Notes: generated by a model from the letters alone, not told the origin. Numbered from the stretch's first letter, positions 33,004 through 41,897 are shown. The stretch: 64,000 nucleotides of DNA from Mesorhizobium sp. CAU 1732 (GCF_039888675.1 NZ_JBDQQR010000002.1:720001-784000), one strand, 5' to 3'. Program-made: numbers and translations.

Positions 33004-33240
33004 ATGACCCCTTTCATTGCCAAGCGGCACGAATCCATCGTGTTCGGCCTGCTTCTCTCGGGCATGATGTCCTGCATCGTGTCTGGTCTGTCGACCGCGA
33101 TCGCGACCGGCATCGGCAGCGATTTCGCGCTGCGCTGGCTTGCCGCGTGGCTCCCGTCATGGGCGGTGGCCTTTCCCGCGGTCCTGATCGTGGCGCCGAT
33201 CGTCCGGCGCATTCTAAGGCACATCGTCCAGGAAGGCTGA
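33004..33240 (+). CDS. DUF2798 membrane protein
   Basis: A 78-residue protein with two transmembrane helices: SIVFGLLLSGMMSCIVSGLST and LPSWAVAFPAVLIVAPIVRR. This pattern fits DUF2798. Function is unknown. It lies between leuD and the RidA gene, 13 nt after leuD, so it is probably in the leu transcript. Confidence 0.8.
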   Translation: MTPFIAKRHESIVFGLLLSGMMSCIVSGLSTAIATGIGSDFALRWLAAWLPSWAVAFPAVLIVAPIVRRILRHIVQEG

Positions 33241-33241
33241 C

Positions 33242-33637
33242 ATGACCCGTCGTCTCATCTCCACCGGATCGCCTTTCGAAAAGACCGCAGGCTATTCGCG
33301 TGCGGTTGTGGACGGCGACTGGTGCTTCGTCGCAGGCACGACCGGCTACGACTACGACTCGATGATCATGCCCGAAAGCGTCGAGGAGCAGGCAAGAACC
33401 TGCCTCGCGACCATCGAGAAGACGCTGAAGGATGCGGGCTTCTCGCTCGCCGACGTCGTGCGTACGCATTACTACGTCACCGACCGCGCCTATGTGCAGC
33501 GCGTCTATCCCATCCTGGGCGAGCATTTCGGCTCGATCCGCCCCGCCGCGACGATGCTCGTCTGCGATCTGGCCGAGCCCGAGATGAAGATCGAGATCGA
33601 GGTGACGGCGCTGAAACGCATACGGGCAGGCGCCTGA
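33242..33637 (+). CDS. RidA family protein
   Basis: A 131-residue YjgF/YER057c/UK114 fold protein: SPFEKTAGYSRAVVDGDWCF, VAGTTGYD, VEEQARTCLATIEKTLKDAG, DVVRTHYYVTD, and RPAATMLVCDLAEPEMKIEIE with the Arg and Glu that shape the RidA active site. RidA proteins hydrolyse reactive imines/enamines made by PLP enzymes, which fits the neighbouring amino-acid genes. It starts 1 nt after the DUF2798 stop, with aggaagg as ribosome site. Confidence 0.9.
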   Translation: MTRRLISTGSPFEKTAGYSRAVVDGDWCFVAGTTGYDYDSMIMPESVEEQARTCLATIEKTLKDAGFSLADVVRTHYYVTDRAYVQRVYPILGEHFGSIRPAATMLVCDLAEPEMKIEIEVTALKRIRAGA

Positions 33638-33709
33638 CCACGCTTGCACCCCGGGCGTCCTGCCGCTAGCAAGACGTCGGTTCGACATTCCTCTCCGAAA
33701 GGCTTTTCC

Positions 33710-34822
33710 ATGGCTACGCGCAAACTCCTCCTTCTTCCCGGTGACGGCATCGGCCCCGAGGCGATGGGCGAGGTGAAGAAGATCATCGCAGTGATGAACG
33801 AGGACATGGGCGCCGGCTTCGTGACCGAAGAGGGCCTCGTCGGCGGCTGCGCCTACGACGCGCACGGCGCATCGATCTCCGAAGACGATATGGCCAAGGC
33901 GATGGCGGCCGACGCGGTCCTGTTCGGCGCGGTCGGCGGACCCAAATGGGACGGCGTGCCCTATGAGGTCCGCCCCGAGGCCGGCTTGCTGCGCCTGCGC
34001 AAGGACATGGAACTGTTCGCCAATCTGCGCCCCGCCATCTGCTACCCGGCGCTGGCTGCCTCCTCCTCGCTCAAGCCAGAGGTGGTCGAGGGCCTCGACA
34101 TCCTCATCCTGCGCGAGCTGACCGGCGGCGTCTATTTCGGCGAGCCGAAGGAGATCATCGACCTCGGCAACGGCCAGAAGCGCGGCATCGACACGCAGGT
34201 CTACGACACGTTCGAGATCGAGCGCATCGCGGGCGTCGCCTTCGAGCTCGCGCGGACGCGCAACAACCACGTCACCTCGATGGAAAAGCGCAACGTCATG
34301 AAGTCCGGCGTGCTCTGGAACGAGGTCGTGACCAAGTATCACAAGGACCGCTACCCGGACGTCAAGCTGGACCACATGCTCGCCGACGCCGGCGGCATGC
34401 AGCTCGTGCGCTGGCCCAAGCAGTTCGACGTCATCGTCACCGACAACCTGTTCGGTGACATGCTGTCGGACGTGGCCGCCATGCTGACCGGTTCGCTCGG
34501 CATGCTGCCGTCCGCATCGCTCGGCGCGCCCGATCCCAAGACCGGCACCCGCAAGGCGCTCTACGAGCCGGTGCACGGCTCCGCACCCGACATCGCCGGC
34601 CAGGGCATCGCCAACCCGATCGCCATGATCGCGTCCTTCGCCATGTGCCTGCGCTACTCCTTCTCGATGGTGGCCGAGGCCGACCGTCTGGAAGCCGCGA
34701 TCTCGGCGGTCCTGGACGACGGCCTGCGCACCGCCGACATCATGTCGGACGGCATGACCGAAGTCGGCACGGTCGCGATGGGCGACGCGATCGTCGAAAA
34801 GTTCCGCGCGCTGTCGGCCTGA
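33710..34822 (+). CDS. leuB: 3-isopropylmalate dehydrogenase
   Basis: A 370-residue LeuB starting [20 protein letters not shown]. It has [30 protein letters not shown], the [11 protein letters not shown] substrate loop, [20 protein letters not shown] with metal-binding Asp residues, and [18 protein letters not shown]. It oxidises and decarboxylates 3-isopropylmalate with NAD in leucine synthesis. Start 33710 is chosen over an upstream frame opening at 33644 because the family starts there. A complete, normal-length enzyme. Confidence 0.97.
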   Translation: MATRKLLLLPGDGIGPEAMGEVKKIIAVMNEDMGAGFVTEEGLVGGCAYDAHGASISEDDMAKAMAADAVLFGAVGGPKWDGVPYEVRPEAGLLRLRKDMELFANLRPAICYPALAASSSLKPEVVEGLDILILRELTGGVYFGEPKEIIDLGNGQKRGIDTQVYDTFEIERIAGVAFELARTRNNHVTSMEKRNVMKSGVLWNEVVTKYHKDRYPDVKLDHMLADAGGMQLVRWPKQFDVIVTDNLFGDMLSDVAAMLTGSLGMLPSASLGAPDPKTGTRKALYEPVHGSAPDIAGQGIANPIAMIASFAMCLRYSFSMVAEADRLEAAISAVLDDGLRTADIMSDGMTEVGTVAMGDAIVEKFRALSA

Positions 34823-34857
34823 CCCATCGCGCCTCGCGACACTTCGCGAGGCGTCCG

Positions 34858-35289
34858 TCAGATGAACCCGATGAAGCGGCCGGCAAGCACGATGCCGGTC
34901 CACAGCGCCAGCGACACGGCCGCCATGGCTTTTGCGGAGCCGCTGTAGTCGCGTTCGTCCGACGCGGGCTCGACCATCATGCGTCGGAACGCGGCCAGGT
35001 TTAACCCCGCGAGCACAAGAAGCATCAGCTTTAGCTGGAACGCCGAATTCGTCGCATATTGCTGCGCCCGTACCGAGAACAGCAAAAGCCCCGTCGCAAT
35101 CGCCATCGGGAGCGCCACGGCGATCGCTTCGCGCATAAGATGCAGAAACGGCGCACGCGCCACCGAGCGTACGACGCCCAGAATGCGCAGATCCATCATG
35201 ACGACGGCCGCGAACACCACGCCGATCGCCATGATGTGCAAGGCATTGATCAGCGGATAGGCGTAGAACGACACCTTGAGGGCGCGCAC
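34858..35289 (-). CDS. DUF6644-like four-helix membrane protein
   Basis: A membrane protein with four predicted helices (YPLINALHIMAIGVVFAAVV, IAVALPMAIATGLLLFS, LKLMLLVLAGLNLAAF, VSLALWTGIVLAGRFIGFI). The listed start is a GTG at 35289, but the same frame is open further and LIDTLFDIFAHVERLSL, typical of the family's N-terminus, precedes it. A CTG at 35340, overlapping the upstream stop (CTGA), would give 160 residues. It follows the DUF6152 gene, so the pair probably works together at the membrane; function is unknown. Confidence 0.72.
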   Translation of the reverse strand: MRALKVSFYAYPLINALHIMAIGVVFAAVVMMDLRILGVVRSVARAPFLHLMREAIAVALPMAIATGLLLFSVRAQQYATNSAFQLKLMLLVLAGLNLAAFRRMMVEPASDERDYSGSAKAMAAVSLALWTGIVLAGRFIGFI

Positions 35290-35336
35290 GAGAGACAGGC
35301 GCTCGACATGCGCGAATATGTCGAAGAGCGTGTCGA

Positions 35337-35717
35337 TCAGTTTTCCGGCACCCGGTTGGGATAGATGTCGTAGGTCTCGCCCTTGTGGACGAGGCGCACG
35401 GCCTTCATACGGGGCTCGGTCTCCTCGCGCGACCGGTTGCCGATGGCGGTCACATCGTCGCCGACAGCGGCGGTGTCCTCCATGAAGCCGGCATTCGCCG
35501 TCGCGCGCAAAGTCGCGAGTTCGACCCGCCAGCTCTCGCCCTCGACATTGACGTCGAGCGTGGGATGCGGGTTCGCGTAGGTGATGGCCGTGATCGTCCC
35601 GGTCAGCTCGAAGAACCCGTCCTGCGTCCAGGACCAGCCATGATGGGCAAGCGCCGCCGTGGATATCAGGATCGTGCCGGCGCAGGTCGCGCTTACAGCG
35701 CGAAGCGAAAAGATCAT
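35337..35717 (-). CDS. DUF6152 family periplasmic protein
   Basis: A 126-residue exported protein. The signal peptide ends near ALAHHGW (residue 24). The mature part is a small beta-barrel-like domain: FELTGTITAITYANPHPTLD, WRVELATL, GDDVTAIGNRS, RMKAVRLVHKG, ending DIYPNRVPEN. This is the DUF6152 pattern. The HHGW start and NPH motif could bind metal, but this is inference. It is upstream of and overlapping or adjacent to the membrane-protein gene. Confidence 0.82.
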   Translation of the reverse strand: MIFSLRAVSATCAGTILISTAALAHHGWSWTQDGFFELTGTITAITYANPHPTLDVNVEGESWRVELATLRATANAGFMEDTAAVGDDVTAIGNRSREETEPRMKAVRLVHKGETYDIYPNRVPEN

Positions 35718-35816
35718 AAGCGGTCTCCTTTCTCTCGCTAAAAGACTAGGGTGTTGGCGCCGGAGATCAAATCACGTCGCGATGAGGGCGGACGACAGGC
35801 GGACATGGAGGGACAC

Positions 35817-36158
35817 ATGGCACACACAGCAAGCTCGCCGCTCGTCAGGATGGCCGAACTCGAAATCGACCCCGCGCAGTTGGAGGCCTACACGGCACTG
35901 CTGAAAACGGAGATCGAGGCTTCGATCGCCATGGAGCCCGGTGTCCTGATGCTCCACGCGGTGTCGCTGAAGGACCAGCCGTGCCATCTGCGCATCATGG
36001 AAGTCTACGCCGACCAGAACGCCTACGAGGCGCATCTGCGGTCGCCGCACTTCATGACCTACAAGTCCGCGACGTCGAGCATGGTCAAGGCGCTGCGGCT
36101 GATCGAAACCGAACCCGTCGCTCTGCGCGCGCGTGGGAATATCCCGCTCGTGACATGA
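35817..36158 (+). CDS. putative quinol monooxygenase (ABM family)
   Basis: A 113-residue ABM-fold protein: VRMAELEIDPAQLEAYTALL, ALEPGVL-like MEPGVLMLHAV, LRIMEVYADQNAYEAHLRSP, HFMTYKSAT. This matches YgiN-like antibiotic biosynthesis monooxygenases that oxidise quinols or small aromatics without cofactor. The start at 35817 has ggaggga 6 nt upstream, so the earlier in-frame ATGs at 35751 and 35805 are less likely. It stands alone. Confidence 0.88.
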   Translation: MAHTASSPLVRMAELEIDPAQLEAYTALLKTEIEASIAMEPGVLMLHAVSLKDQPCHLRIMEVYADQNAYEAHLRSPHFMTYKSATSSMVKALRLIETEPVALRARGNIPLVT

Positions 36159-36498
36159 CGCAATCCGGTTCGTTGACTCTTTTCACAAACGGCGTAAAAG
36201 GCAGGCGCACACCGGGATTGAAACAATGCGCGGCCTCTTGATGGCTTTCTTTGCATTCCAGTTCCCCGGGCATGGAGCAGAGGCTCCAGCCGGGCGCGCG
36301 CTTGCACGCCTGCGTTCCACCAAAGCAACAGCCAAAACGACGACCGCCAAAACGGTCTGACGTCCCTTGGCCTGCTCGCCCTCTCCCCGGGTCCGGCTCT
36401 AGGGGACGGCCCGCAGCCAGCGGGTTTCCAACAGCACCGGCGGAGAGACCGAGCATGATCCCGAAAGCGGGAGCGTGCTGCCAACAGGAGCAACCGAA
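36159..36498 (+). other. asd leader region, possibly structured
   Basis: A 340-bp gene-free stretch before asd. 36449-36480 can form a hairpin (agcatgatcccg aaag cgggagcgtgct, one mismatch), and flanking pieces such as ctctcc/ggagag (about 36370 and 36440) may pair over a longer range. It partly resembles rhizobial gcatgatcccgaaa interspersed repeats. No known riboswitch class was recognised. Confidence 0.4.
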
Positions 36499-37533
36499 AT
36501 GGGTTTCAAGATTGCAGTCGTCGGCGCCACCGGCAATGTCGGGCGCGAAATGCTCAACATCCTCGAGGAGCGCGGTTTTCCGATCGATGAGATCGTCGCA
36601 CTCGCCTCGCGCCGCTCGCTCGGCACCGAGGTGTCCTACGGCGATCGCACGCTGAAGGTGAAGGACCTCGCACAATACGATTTCTCCGACACCGACATCT
36701 GCCTGATGTCGGCGGGCGGCAACGTCTCCAAGGAATGGTCGCCGAAGATCGGCAAGCAGGGCTGCGTCGTCATCGATAACTCGTCGGCCTTCCGCTACGA
36801 CCAGGACGTGCCGCTGATCGTCCCGGAAGTGAACCCCGACGCGATCGACTTGTTCACCCGCAAGAACATCATCGCCAACCCGAACTGTTCGACCGCGCAG
36901 CTCGTCGTCGCCATGAAGCCTTTGCACGACCACGCCACCATCAAGCGCCTCGTCGTCTCGACCTACCAGTCGGTGTCCGGCGCGGGCAAGGAAGGCATGG
37001 ACGAGCTCTTCACGCAGACACGTGCGGTGTTCGTGGCGGACGGCGTCGAGAACAAGAAGTTCACCAAGCGCATCGCCTTCAACGTCATCCCCCACATCGA
37101 CAGCTTCATGGAAGACGGCTCCACGAAGGAAGAATGGAAGGTGATGGTCGAGACCAAGAAGATGCTCGACCCGAAGATCAAGGTCACCTGCACCGCCGTG
37201 CGCGTGCCGGTCTTCATCGGCCATGCCGAAGCGGTCAATATCGAGTTCGAGAAGCCGATCACCGCCGACGAAGCGCGCGACATCCTGCGCGATGCGCCCG
37301 GCTGCCTCGTCATCGACAAGCGCGAGGACGGTGGCTACATCACGCCGCTGGAAAGTGCGGGCGAAGACGCGACCTTCATCAGCCGCATCCGTGAGGACCA
37401 GACGATCGAGAACGGCCTCAACATGTGGGTCGTCTCCGACAATCTGCGCAAGGGCGCGGCGCTCAACGCGGTGCAGATCGCCGAGCTTCTGGTCGCGCGC
37501 GGCCTGATCCAGCCGAAGCAGAAGGCCGCCTGA
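36499..37533 (+). CDS. asd: aspartate-semialdehyde dehydrogenase
   Basis: A 344-residue enzyme: MGFKIAVVGATGNVGREMLN with the NADP-binding Gly motif, ASRRSLGTEVSYGD, SSAFRYDQDVPLIVPEVNPD, NPNCSTAQLVVAMKPLHD with the catalytic Cys, and STYQSVSGAGKEGMDEL. It reduces aspartyl phosphate to the semialdehyde for Lys, Thr, Met and diaminopimelate; dapF is also in the window (53262). The start at 36499 has aacaggagcaaccga upstream. A perfect terminator follows at 37551-37578. Confidence 0.97.
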   Translation: MGFKIAVVGATGNVGREMLNILEERGFPIDEIVALASRRSLGTEVSYGDRTLKVKDLAQYDFSDTDICLMSAGGNVSKEWSPKIGKQGCVVIDNSSAFRYDQDVPLIVPEVNPDAIDLFTRKNIIANPNCSTAQLVVAMKPLHDHATIKRLVVSTYQSVSGAGKEGMDELFTQTRAVFVADGVENKKFTKRIAFNVIPHIDSFMEDGSTKEEWKVMVETKKMLDPKIKVTCTAVRVPVFIGHAEAVNIEFEKPITADEARDILRDAPGCLVIDKREDGGYITPLESAGEDATFISRIREDQTIENGLNMWVVSDNLRKGAALNAVQIAELLVARGLIQPKQKAA

Positions 37534-37550
37534 GCACCACCCGTACGAAA

Positions 37551-37578
37551 AACCGCTCCGTCACGAGACGGAGCGGTT
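37551..37578 (+). terminator. rho-independent terminator after asd
   Basis: A perfect 12-bp stem (aaccgctccgtc / gacggagcggtt) with an ACGA loop, followed by ctcaaaac. It may serve convergent transcription from the small gene at 37618-37791 as well; that gene also has its own short hairpin (aggcgggc / gcccgcct) at 37602-37619. Confidence 0.82.
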
Positions 37579-37617
37579 CTCAAAACACAACTATCGAAAG
37601 AAGGCGGGCCTGCCCGC

Positions 37618-37791
37618 CTATTTTTCGTCCTTGACGACCACCGGCTCCGCGGGAGCCGGGATCGAACCTGTCTGGATGCTTGCCACCGTCATGTCGGTGT
37701 CGACGGATGCCGTCCTGTCCTTGTGGCCGCAAGCGCTTGCGGCGGATACGGACAGGCCGAGAATTGCGGCCAATGCGAGAGCGGTCTTCAT
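37618..37791 (-). CDS. small secreted or lipoprotein-like peptide (57 aa)
   Basis: A 57-residue frame: MKTALALAAILGLSVSAASA, then CGHKDRTASVDTDM and a Pro/Val-rich end VVVKDEK. The first 20 residues are a signal peptide, and the Cys right after SASA could be a lipid-attachment site, though position -3 is Ala rather than Leu. A strong ribosome site (aaggag, 7 nt spacing) supports it. No homolog is recognised. Entericidin-like short lipoproteins are of this size, but the match is not specific. Confidence 0.65.
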   Translation of the reverse strand: MKTALALAAILGLSVSAASACGHKDRTASVDTDMTVASIQTGSIPAPAEPVVVKDEK

Positions 37792-37900
37792 GCACGGTCT
37801 CCTTTGTCTTGGGGATCAGCCCGCAAAGGCTAACAAGGCGATCCGGATCGACCAAATCACGATTGCCGTGAACATGCCTGGATAGACGGAGGGCGCGGCC

Positions 37901-38308
37901 TCATCGACGGGTGATTCCGGCGATCGCGCGCTTTTCCTGTATGGCCGTCAGGAAACGGCTGGCCACCCTTTCCAGGAATCGTGCACTGAAGGACCCTACG
38001 GGCGTGAGACTTTCGAAGTCATACAGTTCATCCGGCCGGACCCTGTTGTAGTCGTCCAGGATCAGATGGCTCGCCTTTTCGGGGCCAAGTCCAATTCGAC
38101 GCTGCTCGATCTCTGGAACGATCTCGTAAAGCCGCTCTTCGCCGGCTTCCGAAGGCCTCGGGACCTGGCTGGAAATGGGGAAGAGATAAATCCAGCCGTT
38201 GACTTCCATCATGAGGCAGACACGCCGGACCTTGCGGCCGCTTTCTTCTCCGCGTTGTGCCTCGTGGCCCCAGAGGTAGTTGTAGCGGTAGACATCGCCG
38301 CGCTTCAT
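37901..38308 (-). CDS. toxin of a Phd-type toxin-antitoxin pair, MazF/PemK-like
   Basis: A 135-residue protein. It starts MKRGDVYRYNYLWGHEAQRG, then RKVRRVCLMMEVNG and YLFPISSQVP. The order (MKRGDVY, a conserved basic R..RR.CL strand, S.Q loop) resembles the MazF/PemK/Kid RNase fold, but similarity is weak and it is longer than usual. Its ATG overlaps the antitoxin stop by 4 nt, the standard antitoxin-then-toxin order. If MazF-like it would cleave mRNA at short sequence motifs. The family call is an inference. Confidence 0.68.
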   Translation of the reverse strand: MKRGDVYRYNYLWGHEAQRGEESGRKVRRVCLMMEVNGWIYLFPISSQVPRPSEAGEERLYEIVPEIEQRRIGLGPEKASHLILDDYNRVRPDELYDFESLTPVGSFSARFLERVASRFLTAIQEKRAIAGITRR

Positions 38309-38568
38309 ACGTCGGATTTTGTCTCATCGAGGATCTGCTGGAATCCAGCGGTCAAATTCTCGATGTCTTCGTCCGGAGCATCGGCCAAGGTGAACGCGGT
38401 CCGTTCCTGCCGGCCTGCGGCCAGGCGTTCGAGGCGCTCATATTCCGCCATCGGCATCATTATTACCTTGGCCTTGCCGCGCTTCGCCAATGAGACTTTA
38501 CCCATCATTGCCGCATCCAGAACGTCGCCCGAGTGCCGGCTCAGGTCGGAGAACGTGAATTGCTTCAT
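38305..38568 (-). CDS. Phd/YefM-type antitoxin
   Basis: An 87-residue antitoxin: MKQFTFSDLSRHSGDVLDAA, then GKVSLAKRGKAKVIMMPMAEYERL, the Phd/YefM N-terminal DNA-binding fold. The acidic C-terminal tail (LADAPDEDIENLTAGFQQIL) would wrap the toxin. It overlaps the toxin gene and lies 12 nt downstream of a perfect 20-bp-arm palindrome that should be its operator. Confidence 0.88.
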   Translation of the reverse strand: MKQFTFSDLSRHSGDVLDAAMMGKVSLAKRGKAKVIMMPMAEYERLERLAAGRQERTAFTLADAPDEDIENLTAGFQQILDETKSDV

Positions 38569-38580
38569 GCCTGCCTCCTA

Positions 38581-38624
38581 CTTTGTATTGTTTGTATCTT
38601 CTGTAAGATACAAACAATACAAAG
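38581..38624. promoter_or_regulatory. toxin-antitoxin operator palindrome
   Basis: Arms of 20 bp (38581-38600 and 38605-38624, ctttgtattgtttgtatctt and its exact complement) flank a 4-bp centre ctgt. It is A/T-rich in a GC-rich chromosome and sits immediately upstream of the antitoxin ATG. Within each arm gtattgtttgta is itself repeat-like, consistent with binding of several antitoxin dimers. Confidence 0.85.
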
Positions 38625-38638
38625 GATTGCAACATATC

Positions 38639-38669
38639 AAAAGGGCGCGGCCTCGTCGGCCACGCCCTT
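38639..38669 (-). terminator. terminator of the lpdA transcript
   Basis: On the minus strand aagggcgtggcc - gacga - ggccgcgccctt (one G-T pair) is followed by ttgatatg. It lies 26 bp after the lpdA stop and faces the toxin-antitoxin promoter. Confidence 0.75.
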
Positions 38670-38694
38670 CATTGTCCGGCAATGGCGCCTCGGC

Positions 38695-40101
38695 CTACAT
38701 ATGGATCGGCTTGGCGAAGGTCGCGAGTGCGGCTTCCTTGACGGCTTCCGACATGGTCGGGTGCGCGTGGCAGGTGCGCGCGAGGTCTTCCGACGAGCCG
38801 CCGAACTCCATCAGAACCGCCGCCTCGTGGATCATCTCGCCGGCGCCGAAACCGACGATGTGGACGCCGAGCACGCGGTCGGTCGCCTTGTCGGCGAGGA
38901 TCTTCACGAAGCCCTCGGTCTGCAGCATGGCGCGCGCGCGGCCGTTGGCCGAGAACGGGAACTTGCCCGCCTTGTAGTCCACGCCGGCCTTCTTCAGCTC
39001 TTCCTCGGTCTTGCCGACAGAGGCGACTTCCGGGCTCGTATAGACCACGCCGGGAATCACGTCGTAGTTCACGTGGCCAGCCTGCCCTGCGATGATCTCG
39101 GCGACCGCCACGCCCTCGTCCTCGGCCTTGTGGGCCAGCATCGGTCCGCGCACCACGTCGCCGATCGCGTAGACGCCCGGCACGCTAGTGAGGAAATGAT
39201 CGTCGATCGCAACGCGTCCGCGTTCGTCCAGCGTCACCCCCGCCTTCTCCAGGCCCAGCGCGTCCGTGAACGGCTTGCGGCCGGTCGAGACGAGCACGAC
39301 ATCGGCCTCGATGGTCTCCGCGTCACCGCCCTTCACAGGCTCGAAGGTGACGGTCGCGCCCTTCTTGGCCTTGGCGACGCCAGTCACCTTGGCGCCGAGC
39401 TTGAACTCCATGCCCTGCTTGGCGAGCGTCTTCTGGAACTGCTTGGCGACTTCGCCGTCCATGCCGCCGAGGATCGTGTCGAGATATTCGACCACCGTGA
39501 CCTTGGAACCGAGACGCGCCCAGACCGAGCCGAGCTCCAGGCCGATCACGCCGCCCCCGACGACCACGAGGTGACCTGGCACAGCGTCGAGTTCGAGCGC
39601 GCCGGTGGACGAGACGACCACCTTCTCATCGAAGGCCACATCGACGCCGGGAATGCCGGCGACGTCCGAGCCCGTCGCGATGACGATGTTCTTCGTCTCG
39701 ATCTCCTGGATCGTACCGTCCTCGGCCGTCACCGACACCTTGCCCTCGCCGAGCACCTGGCCGGTGCCCTTGAAGGTGTCGATCTTGTTCTTCTTCATCA
39801 GGAAGACGAGACCCTTGGTGTTCTGCTCGACGGTGTTGACGCGGTGCGCCATCAGCTTCTTGAGGTTAACCTTGGGCTTGGAAATCTCGATGCCGAGCGC
39901 GTCGAAGGAGTGCTCGGCTTCCATCAGCATCTCGGTCGCGTGCAGCAGCGCCTTGGACGGAATGCAGCCGACATTGACGCAGGTTCCGCCATAGGTGTCG
40001 CGCTTTTCGACGATCGCCGTCTTGAGACCCAGCTGCGCTGCCTTGATCGCGCACACATATCCACCCGGACCGGCTCCGATCACGACGACATCATAGCTCA
40101 T
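38695..40101 (-). CDS. lpdA: dihydrolipoyl dehydrogenase (E3)
   Basis: A 468-residue flavoprotein: FAD motif [21 protein letters not shown], redox-active disulfide [13 protein letters not shown] at about 37-49, NAD motif [19 protein letters not shown] and the C-terminal HAHPTMSEA with the catalytic His-Glu pair. It re-oxidises dihydrolipoamide for the 2-oxoglutarate (and possibly pyruvate) dehydrogenase complexes. It ends the TCA cluster, after sucA-sucB and three small genes on the same strand, the usual rhizobial order. Confidence 0.97.
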   Translation of the reverse strand: MSYDVVVIGAGPGGYVCAIKAAQLGLKTAIVEKRDTYGGTCVNVGCIPSKALLHATEMLMEAEHSFDALGIEISKPKVNLKKLMAHRVNTVEQNTKGLVFLMKKNKIDTFKGTGQVLGEGKVSVTAEDGTIQEIETKNIVIATGSDVAGIPGVDVAFDEKVVVSSTGALELDAVPGHLVVVGGGVIGLELGSVWARLGSKVTVVEYLDTILGGMDGEVAKQFQKTLAKQGMEFKLGAKVTGVAKAKKGATVTFEPVKGGDAETIEADVVLVSTGRKPFTDALGLEKAGVTLDERGRVAIDDHFLTSVPGVYAIGDVVRGPMLAHKAEDEGVAVAEIIAGQAGHVNYDVIPGVVYTSPEVASVGKTEEELKKAGVDYKAGKFPFSANGRARAMLQTEGFVKILADKATDRVLGVHIVGFGAGEMIHEAAVLMEFGGSSEDLARTCHAHPTMSEAVKEAALATFAKPIHM

Positions 40102-40132
40102 CGAATATTCCCTTCCTCGTCGGTTGAGCGGC

Positions 40133-40888
40133 TCAGCGTCCGCCGCTCGTATTCAGGATTGCGCCCGTCGTATAGGACGCTTCGTCAGACAAAAGCCAGA
40201 GCACCGCGCGCGCCACCTCGTCTGCGGTGCCGGCGCGCTGCATGGGCACGAAACCGCTCATGGCGGCGACGCGATCGGGCTGGCCGCCCGATGCGTGTAT
40301 CTCGGTATCGATGATGCCGGGCCGCACCGCGTTGACGCGAACGCCCTCCGTCGCGACTTCCCGCGAAAGCCCGAGCGTGAACGTATCGATCGCGCCTTTT
40401 GAGGCGGCGTAGTCGACATATTCGCCCGGCGCGCCGAGCACGGCTGCGACCGAGGAGAGGTTGACGATCGAGCCGCCCTTGCCGCCATGTTTCGTCGACA
40501 TCCGCTTCACCGCCTCGCGGGCGCACAGGAACGAGCCGATGACGTTGATGCGCATCATGCGGGTGAGGCGGTCGACACTCATCTCGTCGATGCGCGCCTT
40601 GCGGTCGACCACGCCTGCATTGTTGACCAGCCCGTCGAGCCGGCCGAAACGCTCGTCGACGGCGGCGAACATCGCCAGCACGTCGCGCTCCTCGCCGACA
40701 TCGCCCTTGATGGCGAACGCATCGCCGCCGGCAGAGACGATCTCGTCCACGAGCGCGGAAGCCGCCTTGTCGTTTGCGGTGTAGTTGATCGCGACCCGCC
40801 AGCCCGCGGCAGCGCCCAGCCTTGCGACCGACGCGCCGATGCCGCGCCCGCCACCCGTGACGAGCATCGATTTACCGTTCATCGTCAT
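40133..40888 (-). CDS. SDR family oxidoreductase
   Basis: A 251-residue short-chain dehydrogenase: NAD(P) site [24 protein letters not shown], the catalytic Ser ([10 protein letters not shown]) and Tyr-x-x-x-Lys ([10 protein letters not shown]), and the [14 protein letters not shown] substrate loop, ending [13 protein letters not shown]. Substrate is unknown; glucose-dehydrogenase-like annotation is common. The ATG at 40888 overlaps the previous gene's TGA by 4 nt, so it is preferred to the GTG at 40897. It lies 31 bp upstream of lpdA. Confidence 0.9.
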   Translation of the reverse strand: MTMNGKSMLVTGGGRGIGASVARLGAAAGWRVAINYTANDKAASALVDEIVSAGGDAFAIKGDVGEERDVLAMFAAVDERFGRLDGLVNNAGVVDRKARIDEMSVDRLTRMMRINVIGSFLCAREAVKRMSTKHGGKGGSIVNLSSVAAVLGAPGEYVDYAASKGAIDTFTLGLSREVATEGVRVNAVRPGIIDTEIHASGGQPDRVAAMSGFVPMQRAGTADEVARAVLWLLSDEASYTTGAILNTSGGR

Positions 40889-41382
40889 TCCTGACACCCG
40901 CTGAGCGTGAAGACGTCGGATGGCAACCGGTCCGCGTCGATTGTGTCGGAGATCGGTCCCGCTGCCAGACCGCGCGCAAGATCGGCGAAGACGAGCCTGT
41001 GTGGCGCGGCCTCGCCCTGTGCGGGCAGGAGCCCGATCGTACCCGTATCATCGGCCGCGTAGATCGAGCCTTCCCATGCCGTGCAGGCAGCGATTTCCTC
41101 GCCGGTCACATCGCCTTCGGGGCAGTCCTTCATCAAGAGCCCGACGGGCCGCGCCGGACCTTCCGTCCACATGACGACGCCATCAAGCAGCACGTCGCCA
41201 CTGAGCGCCATCTTGAAACTGTTGGTCACGACGGCGGTCTGGCCCGGCCTGAAGTCGAGCGAGACGCCGGCGCTGTCGTCACTATAGACGGCGAGTTCCA
41301 ACGGGCACGCGGCCTGCACCTGCGTTGCGGAGAATGTCAGAAGCAGCGCCATGCCTGCCAGTCTTGCGTATCGCTGCTTCAA
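40885..41382 (-). CDS. secreted hypothetical protein (165 aa)
   Basis: A 165-residue protein with a signal peptide (MKQRYARLAGMALLLTFSAT, cleavage near VQAAC). The mature part has four Cys (CPLEL, KDCPEGD, ACTAW, SGCQE), suggesting two disulfides, and a beta-rich pattern. No domain is recognised. Translational coupling to the SDR gene and its place inside the TCA cluster suggest a conserved gene, but no function can be assigned. Confidence 0.72.
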   Translation of the reverse strand: MKQRYARLAGMALLLTFSATQVQAACPLELAVYSDDSAGVSLDFRPGQTAVVTNSFKMALSGDVLLDGVVMWTEGPARPVGLLMKDCPEGDVTGEEIAACTAWEGSIYAADDTGTIGLLPAQGEAAPHRLVFADLARGLAAGPISDTIDADRLPSDVFTLSGCQE

Positions 41383-41389
41383 CCGGTCC

Positions 41390-41791
41390 TCACATCGCCA
41401 GACGCCAGAGCATCATCCCCAGGCCGACGATCGACAGGGACCAGACGATCGTGCGCGCGACCGGGATGCCGGCGGCGTAGAGCACAACATAGATGACGCG
41501 GCAGATCAGCCAGAGCCATGCACCGGTCGCGGCGATGCCGCCGGCCTTGCCGCTGATCGTCAGCGCGAGCGCCAGGGCGATGAAGGCGGGATAGGTCTCG
41601 AGCAGATTGTGCAACGCGCGGTCGAGCCGCTGCGAGAGGATGCTCTTGGTTTCGCGCTTCTCGTCGCGCGCGGAAAACAAATAGGCCGGCCCAAGATCGC
41701 CTGATGTGCCGGCCTGCAAGATCACGTTCAGGAGCAGCAGCAAGACGCTCCAGCCGAGCACGACTATTTCGGTCGTCATAACGATTTCCAT
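41390..41791 (-). CDS. MAPEG family membrane protein
   Basis: A 133-residue, four-helix protein: VVLGWSVLLLLLNVILQAG, SARDEKRETKSILSQRLDRALHNLLETYPAFIALAL with the conserved RL.RA..N..E core of MAPEG proteins, then two more helices. MAPEG members include glutathione-linked membrane enzymes; the bacterial ones are mostly uncharacterised. The start at 41791 is spaced 8 nt from aaggg; ATGs at 41797 and 41779 are alternatives. Confidence 0.88.
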   Translation of the reverse strand: MEIVMTTEIVVLGWSVLLLLLNVILQAGTSGDLGPAYLFSARDEKRETKSILSQRLDRALHNLLETYPAFIALALALTISGKAGGIAATGAWLWLICRVIYVVLYAAGIPVARTIVWSLSIVGLGMMLWRLAM

Positions 41792-41897
41792 CGTCATATC
41801 CCTTGTCGGCCGGGCCGGGCCGGGTGGCCCGGTCACTATGCGGACGTGAGAGACTTTCGGCCAGATCGCGCCCGGCGGCAAGCGCCGGGCCGATGGA

